From NCBI GenBank assembly GCA_944472135.2, contig OX235262.1:39359804-39423803 (forward strand): a stretch of 64,000 nt of DNA, in the 5' to 3' direction. The first letter of the stretch is position 1. The number at the start of each line of letters is the position of its first letter. This document shows, piece after piece, positions 55,487 to 64,000 of this stretch. A model generated the notes under the pieces. The model did not search any database and was not told the origin of the DNA. It saw only the letters and a program-made list of their open reading frames with translations. This DNA is from Trichobilharzia regenti. Taxonomy: Eukaryota > Platyhelminthes > Trematoda > Strigeidida > Schistosomatidae. The position numbers and the translations under genes are program-made.

Positions 55487-56800
55487 TGGCACCTTCACTT
55501 GTAGGAACATTTCCTCAATATCCGCGGCGACAGCAACTGTAATCTTTCTGAATCTTGATAGCAGTCCCACTAACGAGCTCACGCAATCTGGGCCACTATA
55601 CAGATTATCATTTAAAGAGACTCCTTCATGTTTCGCGTAACAATCAAACACCACACGGAGTTTACCTGGCTTCCTCGGGTTAAAGACGGGATGATGGGAC
55701 AAATACCACTTCCCTGGCTCACTCTGATCAACTAGTCTTTCAACGTAACCCTTCATTATATGTTTATCGACGACTTCCTTATATTTGGACCAGAGTTCTG
55801 CATCTGACAGAAATTTCTTCTGTAAACCCATTAGTCTCTTAAGAGCAACTTTCCTATTACAAACCAACTGTCTATCTTTGAATCTCCATGGTAGGCCAAC
55901 GCTGAAACGCCCATTTTCGTATTTACAAGAGTCCTCGGCTATTTTAACTGCTTTCAAGTCTTCTACAGAACGACCTTTCCCTGGGACACCGCAGTCACAA
56001 AACTCCTTGTCATACATATTTTTAATCATAGTTACCAGTTTGTCCCCATCGTTTGCAACTAATGATGATACATGGACTATGGGTATAGGTCCTCTCACTG
56101 TCCATCCCAGTGGTGTTTTCGTCGCGAACAGATCATCTCTACCTCCAAATCTCTCTTCTAATACCTTGTGAGCTTCTGGCACACTACATCCAATGAGTAC
56201 TCTCACTCTTCCATCTTGCAGTGTTGGAAGAGGTGTGTCACACAGGTATGGCTTACCGACAACCGTTTCACGATTAGGTACTATAGCTTCGCCGAGTTTC
56301 ATACTGGAGGTAGTGTAAGCAGTATCCACTTCCACAGTCTCCCCAGTAGCCAAGGATTCTAACTGAAATGACACTCGCTCACATACTACTGTTTTCGCAG
56401 AATTGAAATTATTTACAACCAAGGGTTGCTTTGGGCCTTTAATACCCAAGCAACCAGCCAGTTCAGCATCTATCAATGTAACGTCTGAACCATTATCCAA
56501 CAATGCATAAGTCTCTACTGAAGATTTCGGTCCTTTCACCTTAACTGGTAATACCCCTAAGAAAACTTGTGGGGTGTCAAGGGGACTAGAGATACTATTA
56601 CAATTAACCGAATTCCCAGGTTCGTTCACTATCCTCAGAAGTGGGTGCATATGCGTTAAACCACTACTTCCGTTGTTTGTCGCCTTACAATTCAACTTTG
56701 TATGCTCAATCTTTAAATAACTGAAACACAGCCGCTTCTGCTTTGCCATTTTTAACATTTCTACGGGTGACATAGCGATAAAGCGATTACAAGCACTCAA
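55487..56800 (-). CDS. Element B pol, N-terminal part: zinc knuckle, protease, RT fingers
   Basis: About 438 codons from just after an in-frame TAG to the insertion of C. It opens with the rest of the zinc-binding region (LCFSYLKIEHTKLNC; the second Cys of the knuckle is Tyr). Next comes a Pao-type aspartic protease (YALLDNGSDVTLI, with DNGSD in place of the usual DTG or DSGS). Then the RT N-terminal part: WYLSHHPVFNP, KLRVVFDC, and VAADIEEMFLQVKV, which carries the first catalytic Asp. Read without allowing for element C, the frame runs into its LTR and stops at 55463. The same reading frame resumes at 51166. Confidence 0.9.
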
Positions 56801-57622
56801 CTAATGCATGTTATGGCAAACAATACACTCATCCTTTCTCGTTGTGTCTTGAGACTTCACCACAAATGCCCTTCTTATATTCACTGGTTCCTTAGGTTCT
56901 ACCTTAGAATGCAAAGTGCTGGCGAATTTGCCCATCCCCTGGTTGACACTGTCCTTCACCAGTCTCAGAATATCATCGAACCTTGGCTCGATACCCTCCT
57001 CCTCTATACGAGAGCTTATCATCACCCACTTCCTTTGCAGCCGAGTAGGTAGGCGTCTCGCTATTTCTTCTAGTATAAAACTCGAGTTGAGGTCACTCAT
57101 GCAATTCATCGAAATCAAGGTATTCTTATAAGATATTAGATTATCTAAAAACTCAGTAAGTGCCTTGGAGTCATCTTGAAGTTGACTGCCGTTACCTTTG
57201 ACAGCTTCGTATACGTTCCTTACAATCATTGAAGGTCTTCCAAACCTTTGACGTAATATGCTCATAGCCTCAGCGCATCCCTCATTAGGGGGCATGAGCT
57301 TACAGCACTGTATAGCTCTTGAAGCATCTCCAGTGCAATACCTCATCAAATACATCAATTTCAATTCATCACTTAATAGAAAACTACTCAACATGATCTC
57401 AAACTCCTTTACAAATTGTAAATAATCAGCCGGGTTTCCATCGAAACATCGTGGTTCAAATTTAGGGAGTTTGATGTTCCTATTATCCCTGAACGGCGAA
57501 ACAGTAACATCAACCATGTCATGCTTAACATCAGACACATCGTTACAAGTAACAGACAAGTCACCATGACTTACTTTCATGTTTGCATCCAAGGCGCTCT
57601 GTCCCTTCTTTGACCCAGGCAT
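56801..57622 (-). CDS. Element B gag
   Basis: 273 codons from ATG 57622, the same start as in A and C. Capsid-like motif FEPRCFDGNPADYLQFVK and LKLMYLMRYCTGD are intact. It ends with a CIVCHNMH zinc-knuckle half and then TAG; the next codons, in the same frame, supply SACNRF. Pao elements normally carry both halves in one frame, so the TAG splits the first knuckle. Confidence 0.9.
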   Translation of the reverse strand: MPGSKKGQSALDANMKVSHGDLSVTCNDVSDVKHDMVDVTVSPFRDNRNIKLPKFEPRCFDGNPADYLQFVKEFEIMLSSFLLSDELKLMYLMRYCTGDASRAIQCCKLMPPNEGCAEAMSILRQRFGRPSMIVRNVYEAVKGNGSQLQDDSKALTEFLDNLISYKNTLISMNCMSDLNSSFILEEIARRLPTRLQRKWVMISSRIEEEGIEPRFDDILRLVKDSVNQGMGKFASTLHSKVEPKEPVNIRRAFVVKSQDTTRKDECIVCHNMH

Positions 57623-57765
57623 TGTTGAACTTGACTCAATTCCAAAATGGTTCCAGATATTGCTTGTTCAAAGAGGACTTGACCGGCACCAGGAAAGATG
57701 AACGGTAACTATCCAAACTTTCACCAACTGTCTGAATCCGCCAGAATCTGTTTCTTCCGTCAGAA

Positions 57766-57941
57766 ATAAATAATAATAATAAATAAATCACAATTTTACT
57801 TCTGACGGTTTACTCCTGACTTCTTTCTGAACAGCGACCGATGAGACGATGACTGTCGTATTGATGCCTCGGCGAAAATTGGGGAAGTTGGCTTGAGCAA
57901 ACAACCGTGAATCGATCGTTCAATCTTCAACTGCATTGACA
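57766..57941 (-). repeat. Element B 5' LTR, truncated
   Basis: Reverse-orientation LTR retaining its outer half (TGTCA end at 57941) up to the 'AATTGTGATTTATT' region. The inner half is replaced by a TAAATAATAATAATAAATAAAT run joining directly to the leader. About 180 bp are lost. Confidence 0.85.
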
Positions 57942-57946
57942 GTTAT

Positions 57947-58706
57947 TAAGGAGTTTGAAAATGATAATGTTGACGGTAAAGTTAATATTCGTGATAATAA
58001 TCATGATACTTCACAGTTGTCTTTGGTTGATCATGATGAGATGAGGGAGATGCCTACTACTGCTAAGTTAAATAAAGTTTCTGTACAACTTGAACGTGAA
58101 GTAGAAATAAATGCAGGTGCAGTTGCAGAAGGCATGCATACTTGTGAGACCGTCAGTGTGAGTGATCAGCATGTAGCCCACCTATTATCAGATGCTAGTG
58201 CTAAGCCTGAGCTGATAGTAAAAGACAGCAGTGGTGGTGATCTTGCATGTGGACAAATTTCTGAAAGCCGAGCAACAACAGCTCTTGATCCACCGCTAAG
58301 TTCATCAACTGGTGTCAATCAGTCGTCGTTTGTGTTGTCATCCACAAGGAAGAAGACGCCCATCAACTCATGTATCTTTTACAATGACTATAATAATATT
58401 GGTGCATTTGAAAGGACGAAAGATATTGCTCAGTTTAGAGAGGATAAACCAAGTGTAAACGAGAGAGTAATCGTTAAATTGACTTGCACGAATAAAGGCA
58501 TTTCTAGTTTCAAGTTACTATTTGAATGTTATTATCTTTGGTGTAAATTACTCTGTTTCTATACTTGGTTGATGAGATATGTCGTGTGCTTGTTGGTCAT
58601 CTATATTCTACGATACAATGACATGGGCGTGTTGCCGTTCAGATTTGAGGATATAGCTGATAGAAGGAAGTCAGCAAATGAACTCTGCGACGATTTTCCA
58701 ACCTAG
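57947..58706 (+). CDS. Element A frame, C-terminal piece
   Basis: About 252 codons that continue element A's frame after B (VIKEFE follows on each side of the break). The first 170 residues diverge from C by roughly a fifth to a quarter. From about 58448 to the stop the nucleotides match C almost perfectly, including the hydrophobic run (YYLWCKLLCFYTWLMRYVV) and the DDFPT end. Confidence 0.82.
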
Positions 58707-58708
58707 GG

Positions 58709-59160
58709 CGTCAACCTGGGAAGGGTTGTAGGCGTACTGCTGTAAGTCCTACAGTTCTTCAAAGGGTAGCGCATCAATGAGCAGGCCAATGTGCTTGGTG
58801 TGTGATTTTGTACATATGTTCATATTGTATATACTGAATTGATATCATCTTTCATCTGTCTGTTGATAATTTTGTTTGTGTACGGACGTCTTCCACTTGT
58901 ATCATCAACCTGAGAAGGAATGTAGGCGTACTGCTGTAAGTCCTACAGTTCTTCAGGGGTAGTTTGTCGTGCCAGAATCCACAACATTTGATGTGTTGAT
59001 TGTACATATGTTTGTGTTAAATAATTGTGTGAGTTCCAATCGATGTAATTGTTGGTTAATCTTGTGTGTGTCCGGACATTCCACAAATTACAATCGTCAA
59101 CCTGTGAAGGGTTGCAGGCGTACTGGTGTAAGTCCTGCAATTCTTCAAAGGAATTCCATC
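58709..59160 (+). repeat. Three ~193-bp tandem units in the 3' UTR of element A
   Basis: Cores at about 58709, 58904 and 59096, almost identical to those of C. Confidence 0.88.
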
Positions 59161-59850
59161 GAGACATGATCCGCGAGTTTGTGAGTACTGTTTGTATATA
59201 CGTGTGGTGTGTCATATCAATTGGTGTTTTTTGGATTCATTGTGTTTGCTTGTTGTTTTCGTGCCTTGTTTTCATTGCCTAATTTTGTTAAAATTTTCGT
59301 CGTGATTTCTTCTGAAGTTGTTTCGAGTCTTCTACATCCGTGAATGAATTGATTGATGTTAGAGACAGCAGATGGGTCGTATACGCCGAGGAGGCTAGGC
59401 TATTGCTGAGAATGACATGCACACGGAGATAATTGTTGGCTGCTATCCCACACGCCGGGAGCAAGATTGTAGACGACTGAGGCTCGCATACGTCACCGTT
59501 ACTAGAACTGAGGCAGAATGAGTGACAAGCGATTGCAGTGGTAATTGGTAGTGAGTAGATAAGAGGATGAGCGCAGAGTATCGTGAGGTGCTGCCATGGT
59601 CACGTTGCATTCTGCAAGAGTCATTCTAGCAAGCGGCGATTGTGTTGCAAGAGGATGAGTTTAACTGGAAGGCGCAGGTCGTCATTGATGTGTGCGATTG
59701 TGCTGTGAGTATGCTTGCGGTGTGTTGGCTTTTCTGTTTGTTTTTCATTTCAGCTCTGTCCATGTGACCCAGGTTCTCGCAATGGCATCCAAGTCAACGT
59801 GTATTGGTCGTGAAGAAAAAGAAGGGATGGATCCCTTTTTTGGTGGGGAG

Positions 59851-60209
59851 TGTCAATGCAGTTGAAGATTGAACGATCGAATCACGGTTGTTTGCTCAAA
59901 ACCAACTTCCCCAATTTTCGCCGAGGCATCAATACGACAGTCATCGTCTCATCGGTCGCTGTTCAGAAAGAAGTCAGCAGTAAACCGTCAGAAGTAAAAT
60001 TGTGATTTATTATTGTAATATTTGTTCACAGACCTTAGCGGAATTATTTTTTATATGTTGGTGTTACAATAAAGAATTCTGGGATCGCCAATCGTTGTTT
60101 TGGGTTTTGCGTCCGTTATTACTAAGCGTTTCTGAAAAACTTCAAGGAACAGCGTGAGCCCGAGCGTAGCAACAGCTGGGCATTAACGGTTTACGAGACG
60201 TGGCTGACA
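59851..60209 (+). repeat. Element A 3' LTR
   Basis: 359 bp, TGTCAATGCAG...GTGGCTGACA, followed by the CTGTC duplication. Nearly identical to the 5' LTR. Confidence 0.93.
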
Positions 60210-60214
60210 CTGTC

Positions 60215-60752
60215 TTTGTTAGTTCTGGGTCTGATTTGTGACTAATTGGGCAGTCATCTTGTGTTGTATTAGTAGAAGAAACATCTTGAAACCTAAGTAT
60301 TTTCTAGATATGAACAATATTAACTTACCCTGACGACGATCTAATCATTTTACCAAGAAACCCCTAGCGATATCTACCTTTACTTAGTAATTAAAATCTA
60401 AAATACACGGAATTCCACATTAGTTTGTTTATTAGATGCATAACACAGTGAAACACTACTATTCACTGTGTGATGTTTCGAACGAAACTTATTGTTCATA
60501 ATCGTATCAAGTACACGCCATGCTACTAAGTTATTCAAAAGACAGAATAATGTGTAAACTAGTGCTCGGATTCACTTATTCTAACGTAAGTCAATGATGA
60601 TAATCACTTAGCCTATCGATATACCATTTACTTTGATTCTTAATTCAAAGGCAAATTTAGTTACTTACTCTTGTCTTCGAGATACTTTGCCCGATTATGT
60701 TTTACATCACAATATGTATATACTAGCCAGTTGATTTTGCTTATCCATGCAT
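60215..60752. other. Unique-looking spacer, nothing recognised
   Basis: AT-rich stretch between element A's target duplication and the LINE tail. Confidence 0.4.
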
Positions 60753-60781
60753 TTAATAATAATAATAATAATAATAATAAT
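60753..60781. repeat. (AAT)n microsatellite, LINE tail
   Basis: Nine to ten AAT units, the 3' terminal repeat of the CR1-like element read on the opposite strand. Confidence 0.9.
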
Positions 60782-61105
60782 AGTATATTCTCATTTTGTA
60801 CATGAGAGACGCCAGTTTACAGGCATCATCAATATGATAAATTACATATACGATTAGCAATCATAATTAATAATAATGTTTTAATAAAGTACACATTTTT
60901 TCCTACTTGTGTAGGACACACCAAATATACAGGCATGGATAAGCATTAATTAAATTTCATAAATTCGGTTTATGGTTAAGTTACATGGTTGCTGGCGTTT
61001 TTGTTTTAATAATAATTATAATAATGTATATTCTCATATAAACATATAAATTTACATGAAAATGCATGCCATTTTTTTAGGTCTGTGGGAACAATATGAT
61101 AACCA

Positions 61106-61369
61106 GTCATTCAATGGAGCACATCATGAAATATAGGAATATTGACTTCGCATTAACAAAAAAACCCAAGTAAGTTTTGGATGGATTAAAAATACTTGGG
61201 AAAAAATAAAGCTTGAAGTTATTCCACAATATAACAAGTCATTCAATGGAGCACATCATGAAATATAGGAATATTGTCTTCGCATTAACAAAAAAACCCA
61301 AGTAAGTTTTGGATGGATTAAAAATACTTGGGAAAAAATAAAGCTTGAAGTAATTCCTCAATATAACCT
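61106..61369 (-). repeat. 132-bp tandem duplication in the LINE 3' UTR
   Basis: Units 61106-61237 and 61238-61369 are almost identical (for example GACTTCG against GTCTTCG). Confidence 0.9.
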
Positions 61370-61933
61370 GGGTGTGTACAAATCCGAATCTCATTTTTGA
61401 TTTGATTTATATCCAAATTGGGTAATAAGGAAGCTATTTTTACAGATACGATCAGTTATGTTATAAGCTACAATCGTGAAGTTGTATTACAAATTGATAC
61501 TTTTCCATTGGTATAAGAGTATATTCCACAAATGTAATCCAGGTTGCGTCGTGGAGAAAGTTAATTCGTTATTAACCAGGCAACTGAAAGATACGGGACC
61601 AATAATGTTTGCAGATCATTTGTCATTGTAAATGGTCAAATATCCACATTATTCATTCTCATTCAAAAAGTCAAATGGAAGCTGAAATGGTGAGAGAAAA
61701 AAGAAGACAAACAACAGCAACGCAAAAGAAAGCAACGGGAGTCCTTAAGGAGTGATTAATAAATATATACATATATATTCTGTTTAGTAACTGTGGTTAT
61801 TTTGGTACACAAACTAACTAGTCCCGTTATGCTAACTTTTATATTATGTGTGAACTAATATTACTGTCCTGTGTAGAAATGTTAATCATCTAGTTCCAAT
61901 AATATTAAAATTTATAATTGTAGTTTGCTGTAA

Positions 61934-63226
61934 CTACACGTTTAAACAACTTAAAATATCTATGTAGGGTGAAAAAGAGGGTGTAAGAGTCAGACGTATA
62001 AGTGCATTGTCATCTTTGAGCAGTCTGGTGACTGAGGAGATGAACACTGGAAGTGTGTTTGCATCGCGCACATTAGCTGGTAGTCTATTCCAAATGACTG
62101 AAAACTTATTTAAGAAGAAGTTGTACCGCACGTAAGTCTGACAGTGCTCCATAGCAGCTAGGTTGTGATGATTTCTAAGATTGTAACTGACGACAGCGGT
62201 AGGTTTAGTTATTGGCTCGGAGGAATGCAAGAGAAGATTAGTTAGCTTATAGTAAAAGATTAGGTTTAGCTTAAGGCGTCTTTTCCAGAGGGGTTCTAAT
62301 CTTAGTCTTACGCATCGCTCATGGTATTCCAGACCACTTTCTAAACCAAGAGTTCTTGAGGTAAACTGCCGTTGCACTCCCTCTAATTTAAGCTTGTCAT
62401 TTTGTCTTAGTCCGCTAAGAATAAACGGGCAGTATTCTAAGATAGGTCGGACACATACTTTGTATAATAAAACCCTAGTTTCACAACAAAAGAAATTGCG
62501 TGTTATGCATCCTATCAGCCTACGCGTTTTACGTCTGGCATAATCAGTCTGTTCAGCGAACGTTAGGTTACTAGAGTATCTAATACCGAGATCTACGACT
62601 GAATTGAGCTTAGCTAGTTTTCGCCCATTTATTTCAAGGTTTAGATCAAGCTTACTGTTGCCGATACAAATCCAGCCGCATTTGTCAATGTTAAAATTTA
62701 GGCAGGATTCAGCACACCACGTTGCAAGGCTACTTAGTTCAAGATGTATTTTAGTAACCATATCGCTTAATTCATGAGTGTAGCAGGAGTAGACGACTTT
62801 GAGGTCGTCAGCATATAGGAATGGTTTACCTGAGGTGAAGCACTTGCAAATGCTGTTAATGTAAACTGTGAATAAAAGTGGACCTAGGACACTACCTTGC
62901 ACGACCCCACTTGAGATCTGCCTAGGGTGAGACAATACAGATCCAACTTTGGTTATTTGTACCCTGTTGCTTAGAAATGATTTTAACCAGTTCAGTAATG
63001 GGTTGCGAATTCCACAAGAGTACAGCTTCTCAAAGAGAATACTGTGAGATACCATGTCAAATGCCCTAGATATATCGAAGTATAGAACAACGACTAGCTT
63101 ACGTGCTTCGCGATTACTAGTGATGCAGTTGAAAAAGTCGAAGTGGCAAGTAACGCAGGATCTATTTTTGAGAAATCCGTGTTGAGACCTTGTAACAAGA
63201 TCCTCCCTAATTAGGTAGTCTGACAA
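61934..63226 (-). CDS. CR1-like LINE reverse transcriptase, C-terminal frame
   Basis: 430 codons. RT motifs in order: LYFDISRAFDMVSH (first catalytic Asp, residue about 50), SSGVVQGSVLGPLLF (about 105), and FLYADDLKVV (YADD, about 137). The thumb and a C-terminal region typical of CR1/jockey-type LINEs follow (CVRPILEYC, WNRLPANVRDA). No internal stop. The start at 63226 is only the first ATG after a frameshift at about 63238, since SQHGFLKNRSC belongs to a longer frame. Confidence 0.88.
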   Translation of the reverse strand: MSDYLIREDLVTRSQHGFLKNRSCVTCHFDFFNCITSNREARKLVVVLYFDISRAFDMVSHSILFEKLYSCGIRNPLLNWLKSFLSNRVQITKVGSVLSHPRQISSGVVQGSVLGPLLFTVYINSICKCFTSGKPFLYADDLKVVYSCYTHELSDMVTKIHLELSSLATWCAESCLNFNIDKCGWICIGNSKLDLNLEINGRKLAKLNSVVDLGIRYSSNLTFAEQTDYARRKTRRLIGCITRNFFCCETRVLLYKVCVRPILEYCPFILSGLRQNDKLKLEGVQRQFTSRTLGLESGLEYHERCVRLRLEPLWKRRLKLNLIFYYKLTNLLLHSSEPITKPTAVVSYNLRNHHNLAAMEHCQTYVRYNFFLNKFSVIWNRLPANVRDANTLPVFISSVTRLLKDDNALIRLTLTPSFSPYIDILSCLNV

Positions 63227-63329
63227 TTGATCTTTACAACTTTCTCCATGATTCGTGAGATAACTGGGGTTATATTTATGGGTCTGTAATTGCGGACGTT
63301 TGCCCTATCACCAGATTTGTAATGTGGAA

Positions 63330-64000
63330 TTATGAAGCTAGTTTTCCACTCACTAGGGTAAGTGCCAGTGTCCATAGATATTGAGAAGAATTTAAGAAGT
63401 AACAGGGTATATCACACCCACTGTTTTTGAAAATTATCGAAGCGAGGCCATCCGGTCCCGTACTAGTGGAAGGTTTAAGGCTTTTAATTGCTTGTACTAT
63501 TAGTTGATTAGTGAACACAATGCTTTCAAGGGAAGAGATAGTAAGGGGAGCGGTTTCACCAGGCATATGTGTTTCTAAACTAAAGTTTGCAAACCAATCA
63601 CTGAAGAGTTCACAGATAGTGGCAGGTTCATTGTAGATTACTTTGTCGTGAAGTAAGTATGGGATTTCCCTCGCTGACTGCATTCGTTTTTTAAGAAGTG
63701 CCGTTAAGTTATAAACTTTGGAGGTACTTTCAAGTGCCGTTAACTCTTCGTCGAGGTCCTTTTGAGAACGTAGGCGCTTGATAGATTCAAGAGACTCGTG
63801 GATTGAGAGCAATAGTGATATGTCCTTAGTGGAATAGTACTGTTTCTTCAGTTTCCTTAACTTATTACGGTGTGCCCTTGGAATATATTCAGTTCGGTGT
63901 CTACTTAATTTCACTATTTTCTTTGGAGCAACTGTATCTAGACAAAGGGTAACATTCCTGTAAAACAGGGTTACTAAGGCCTCCAGGGAGTCAGTGGTAA
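63330..64000 (-). pseudogene. CR1-like LINE, upstream frame (frameshifted)
   Basis: Upstream part of the same RT polyprotein, open to the right edge. It includes LRKLKKQYY and the RT fingers motif SLKPSTSTGPDGLAS. Near 63400 the frame shifts: SEWKTSFIIPHYKSGDR and NYRPINITPV follow in another frame, then a second shift at about 63238 leads into the RT frame. The two one-base lesions mark it as inactive. The endonuclease domain would lie beyond the window. Confidence 0.8.

Larger units (their letters stand above)
46897..57941 (-). mobile_element. Element B: autonomous-type BEL/Pao (Sinbad-like) retrotransposon
   Basis: Minus-strand element inserted in A. 3' LTR at 46897-47255, truncated 5' LTR at about 57766-57941, target duplication GTCAT (46892-46896) against GTTAT (57942-57946), differing by one base. 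Own length about 6.7 kb without nested element C. Order is gag, Pao-type protease, RT, RNase H, integrase, DUF5641-like tail, as in BEL/Pao elements. A stop in the zinc knuckle, the insertion of C in RT, and the damaged 5' LTR make it inactive as it stands. Confidence 0.93.
45197..60209 (+). mobile_element. Element A: non-autonomous BEL/Pao LTR retrotransposon, interrupted
   Basis: Bounded by 359-bp LTRs (45197-45555 and 59851-60209) and the 5-bp target duplication CTGTC (45192-45196, 60210-60214). Its own sequence totals about 3.96 kb once the nested element B is discounted. It encodes one gag-like frame in two pieces, 45701-46896 and 57947-58706, interrupted at 46897-57946. It lacks protease, RT, RNase H and integrase, so it would depend on a partner such as element B. 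LTRs match those of B in length and sequence type. Confidence 0.92.
60753..64000 (-). mobile_element. CR1-like non-LTR retrotransposon, 5' end beyond the window
   Basis: Minus-strand LINE with an (ATT)n 3' terminus at 60753-60781 and a 3' UTR of about 1.1 kb. The RT frame at 61934-63226 and an upstream frame at 63330-63914 run off the right edge. Its last 250 bp match the fragment in element C, so the same family was active after C inserted. Confidence 0.85.

Noticed and set aside
57936..58706. A separate plus-strand gene beside element B
   Set aside because: Its LTR-proximal start is only the first Met-type codon in the frame. The sequence is the continuation of element A across the insertion of B, shown by the match to element C and the target duplication.

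Overview
The window is nuclear DNA of a parasitic flatworm, most likely a schistosomatid trematode. The evidence is AT-rich sequence, an animal-type split gene, and a repeat set typical of schistosomes: RTE (SR2-like) fragments, CR1-like LINEs, a Penelope-like fragment, tRNA-derived SINEs carrying hammerhead-ribozyme-like cores, and BEL/Pao (Sinbad-like) LTR retrotransposons. I cannot name the species. Nothing bacterial is present: no operons, CRISPR arrays or rRNA genes.

Left and centre (about 4.8-40.9 kb, minus strand). One large split gene fills this part. I identify it as the flatworm orthologue of NUP205, the inner-ring nucleoporin. Twenty exons were placed by hand using homology, GT/AG borders and phase matching. 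They begin with an ATG at 40942 and run to a 48-bp exon at 4772-4819. They cover about 1,540 codons, ending near the middle of the human protein; the C-terminal half lies beyond the left edge. The first two introns are only 38 and 37 bp, while later ones reach 4.6 kb and are full of transposon debris. Exon 13 needs a one-base frame correction.

41.0-45.2 kb is intergenic with nothing I recognise.

45.2-60.2 kb is a nested retrotransposon complex. Element A (plus strand, 45197-60209, target duplication CTGTC) is a non-autonomous BEL/Pao element. It is split by element B (minus strand, 46897-57941, duplication GTCAT/GTTAT), an autonomous-type element with gag, protease, reverse transcriptase, RNase H and integrase. 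B is split within the RT domain by element C (plus strand, 51172-55481, duplication CTCTC), a sister of A. C is split in its gag by a 5'-truncated CR1 3' end (about 52118-52543). A and C share an unusual layout: a gag-like N-terminus fused to a novel region and a short reworked remnant of pol, in one frame of about 650 codons, with protease, RT, RNase H and integrase missing.

60.75-64.0 kb holds the source-type CR1-like LINE (minus strand, RT present, two frameshifts, 5' end off the right edge), whose 3' end matches the fragment inside C.

Exon borders are supported by splice sites and frame. Repeat borders outside the LTR elements are approximate, because they come from eye comparison of copies within the window.
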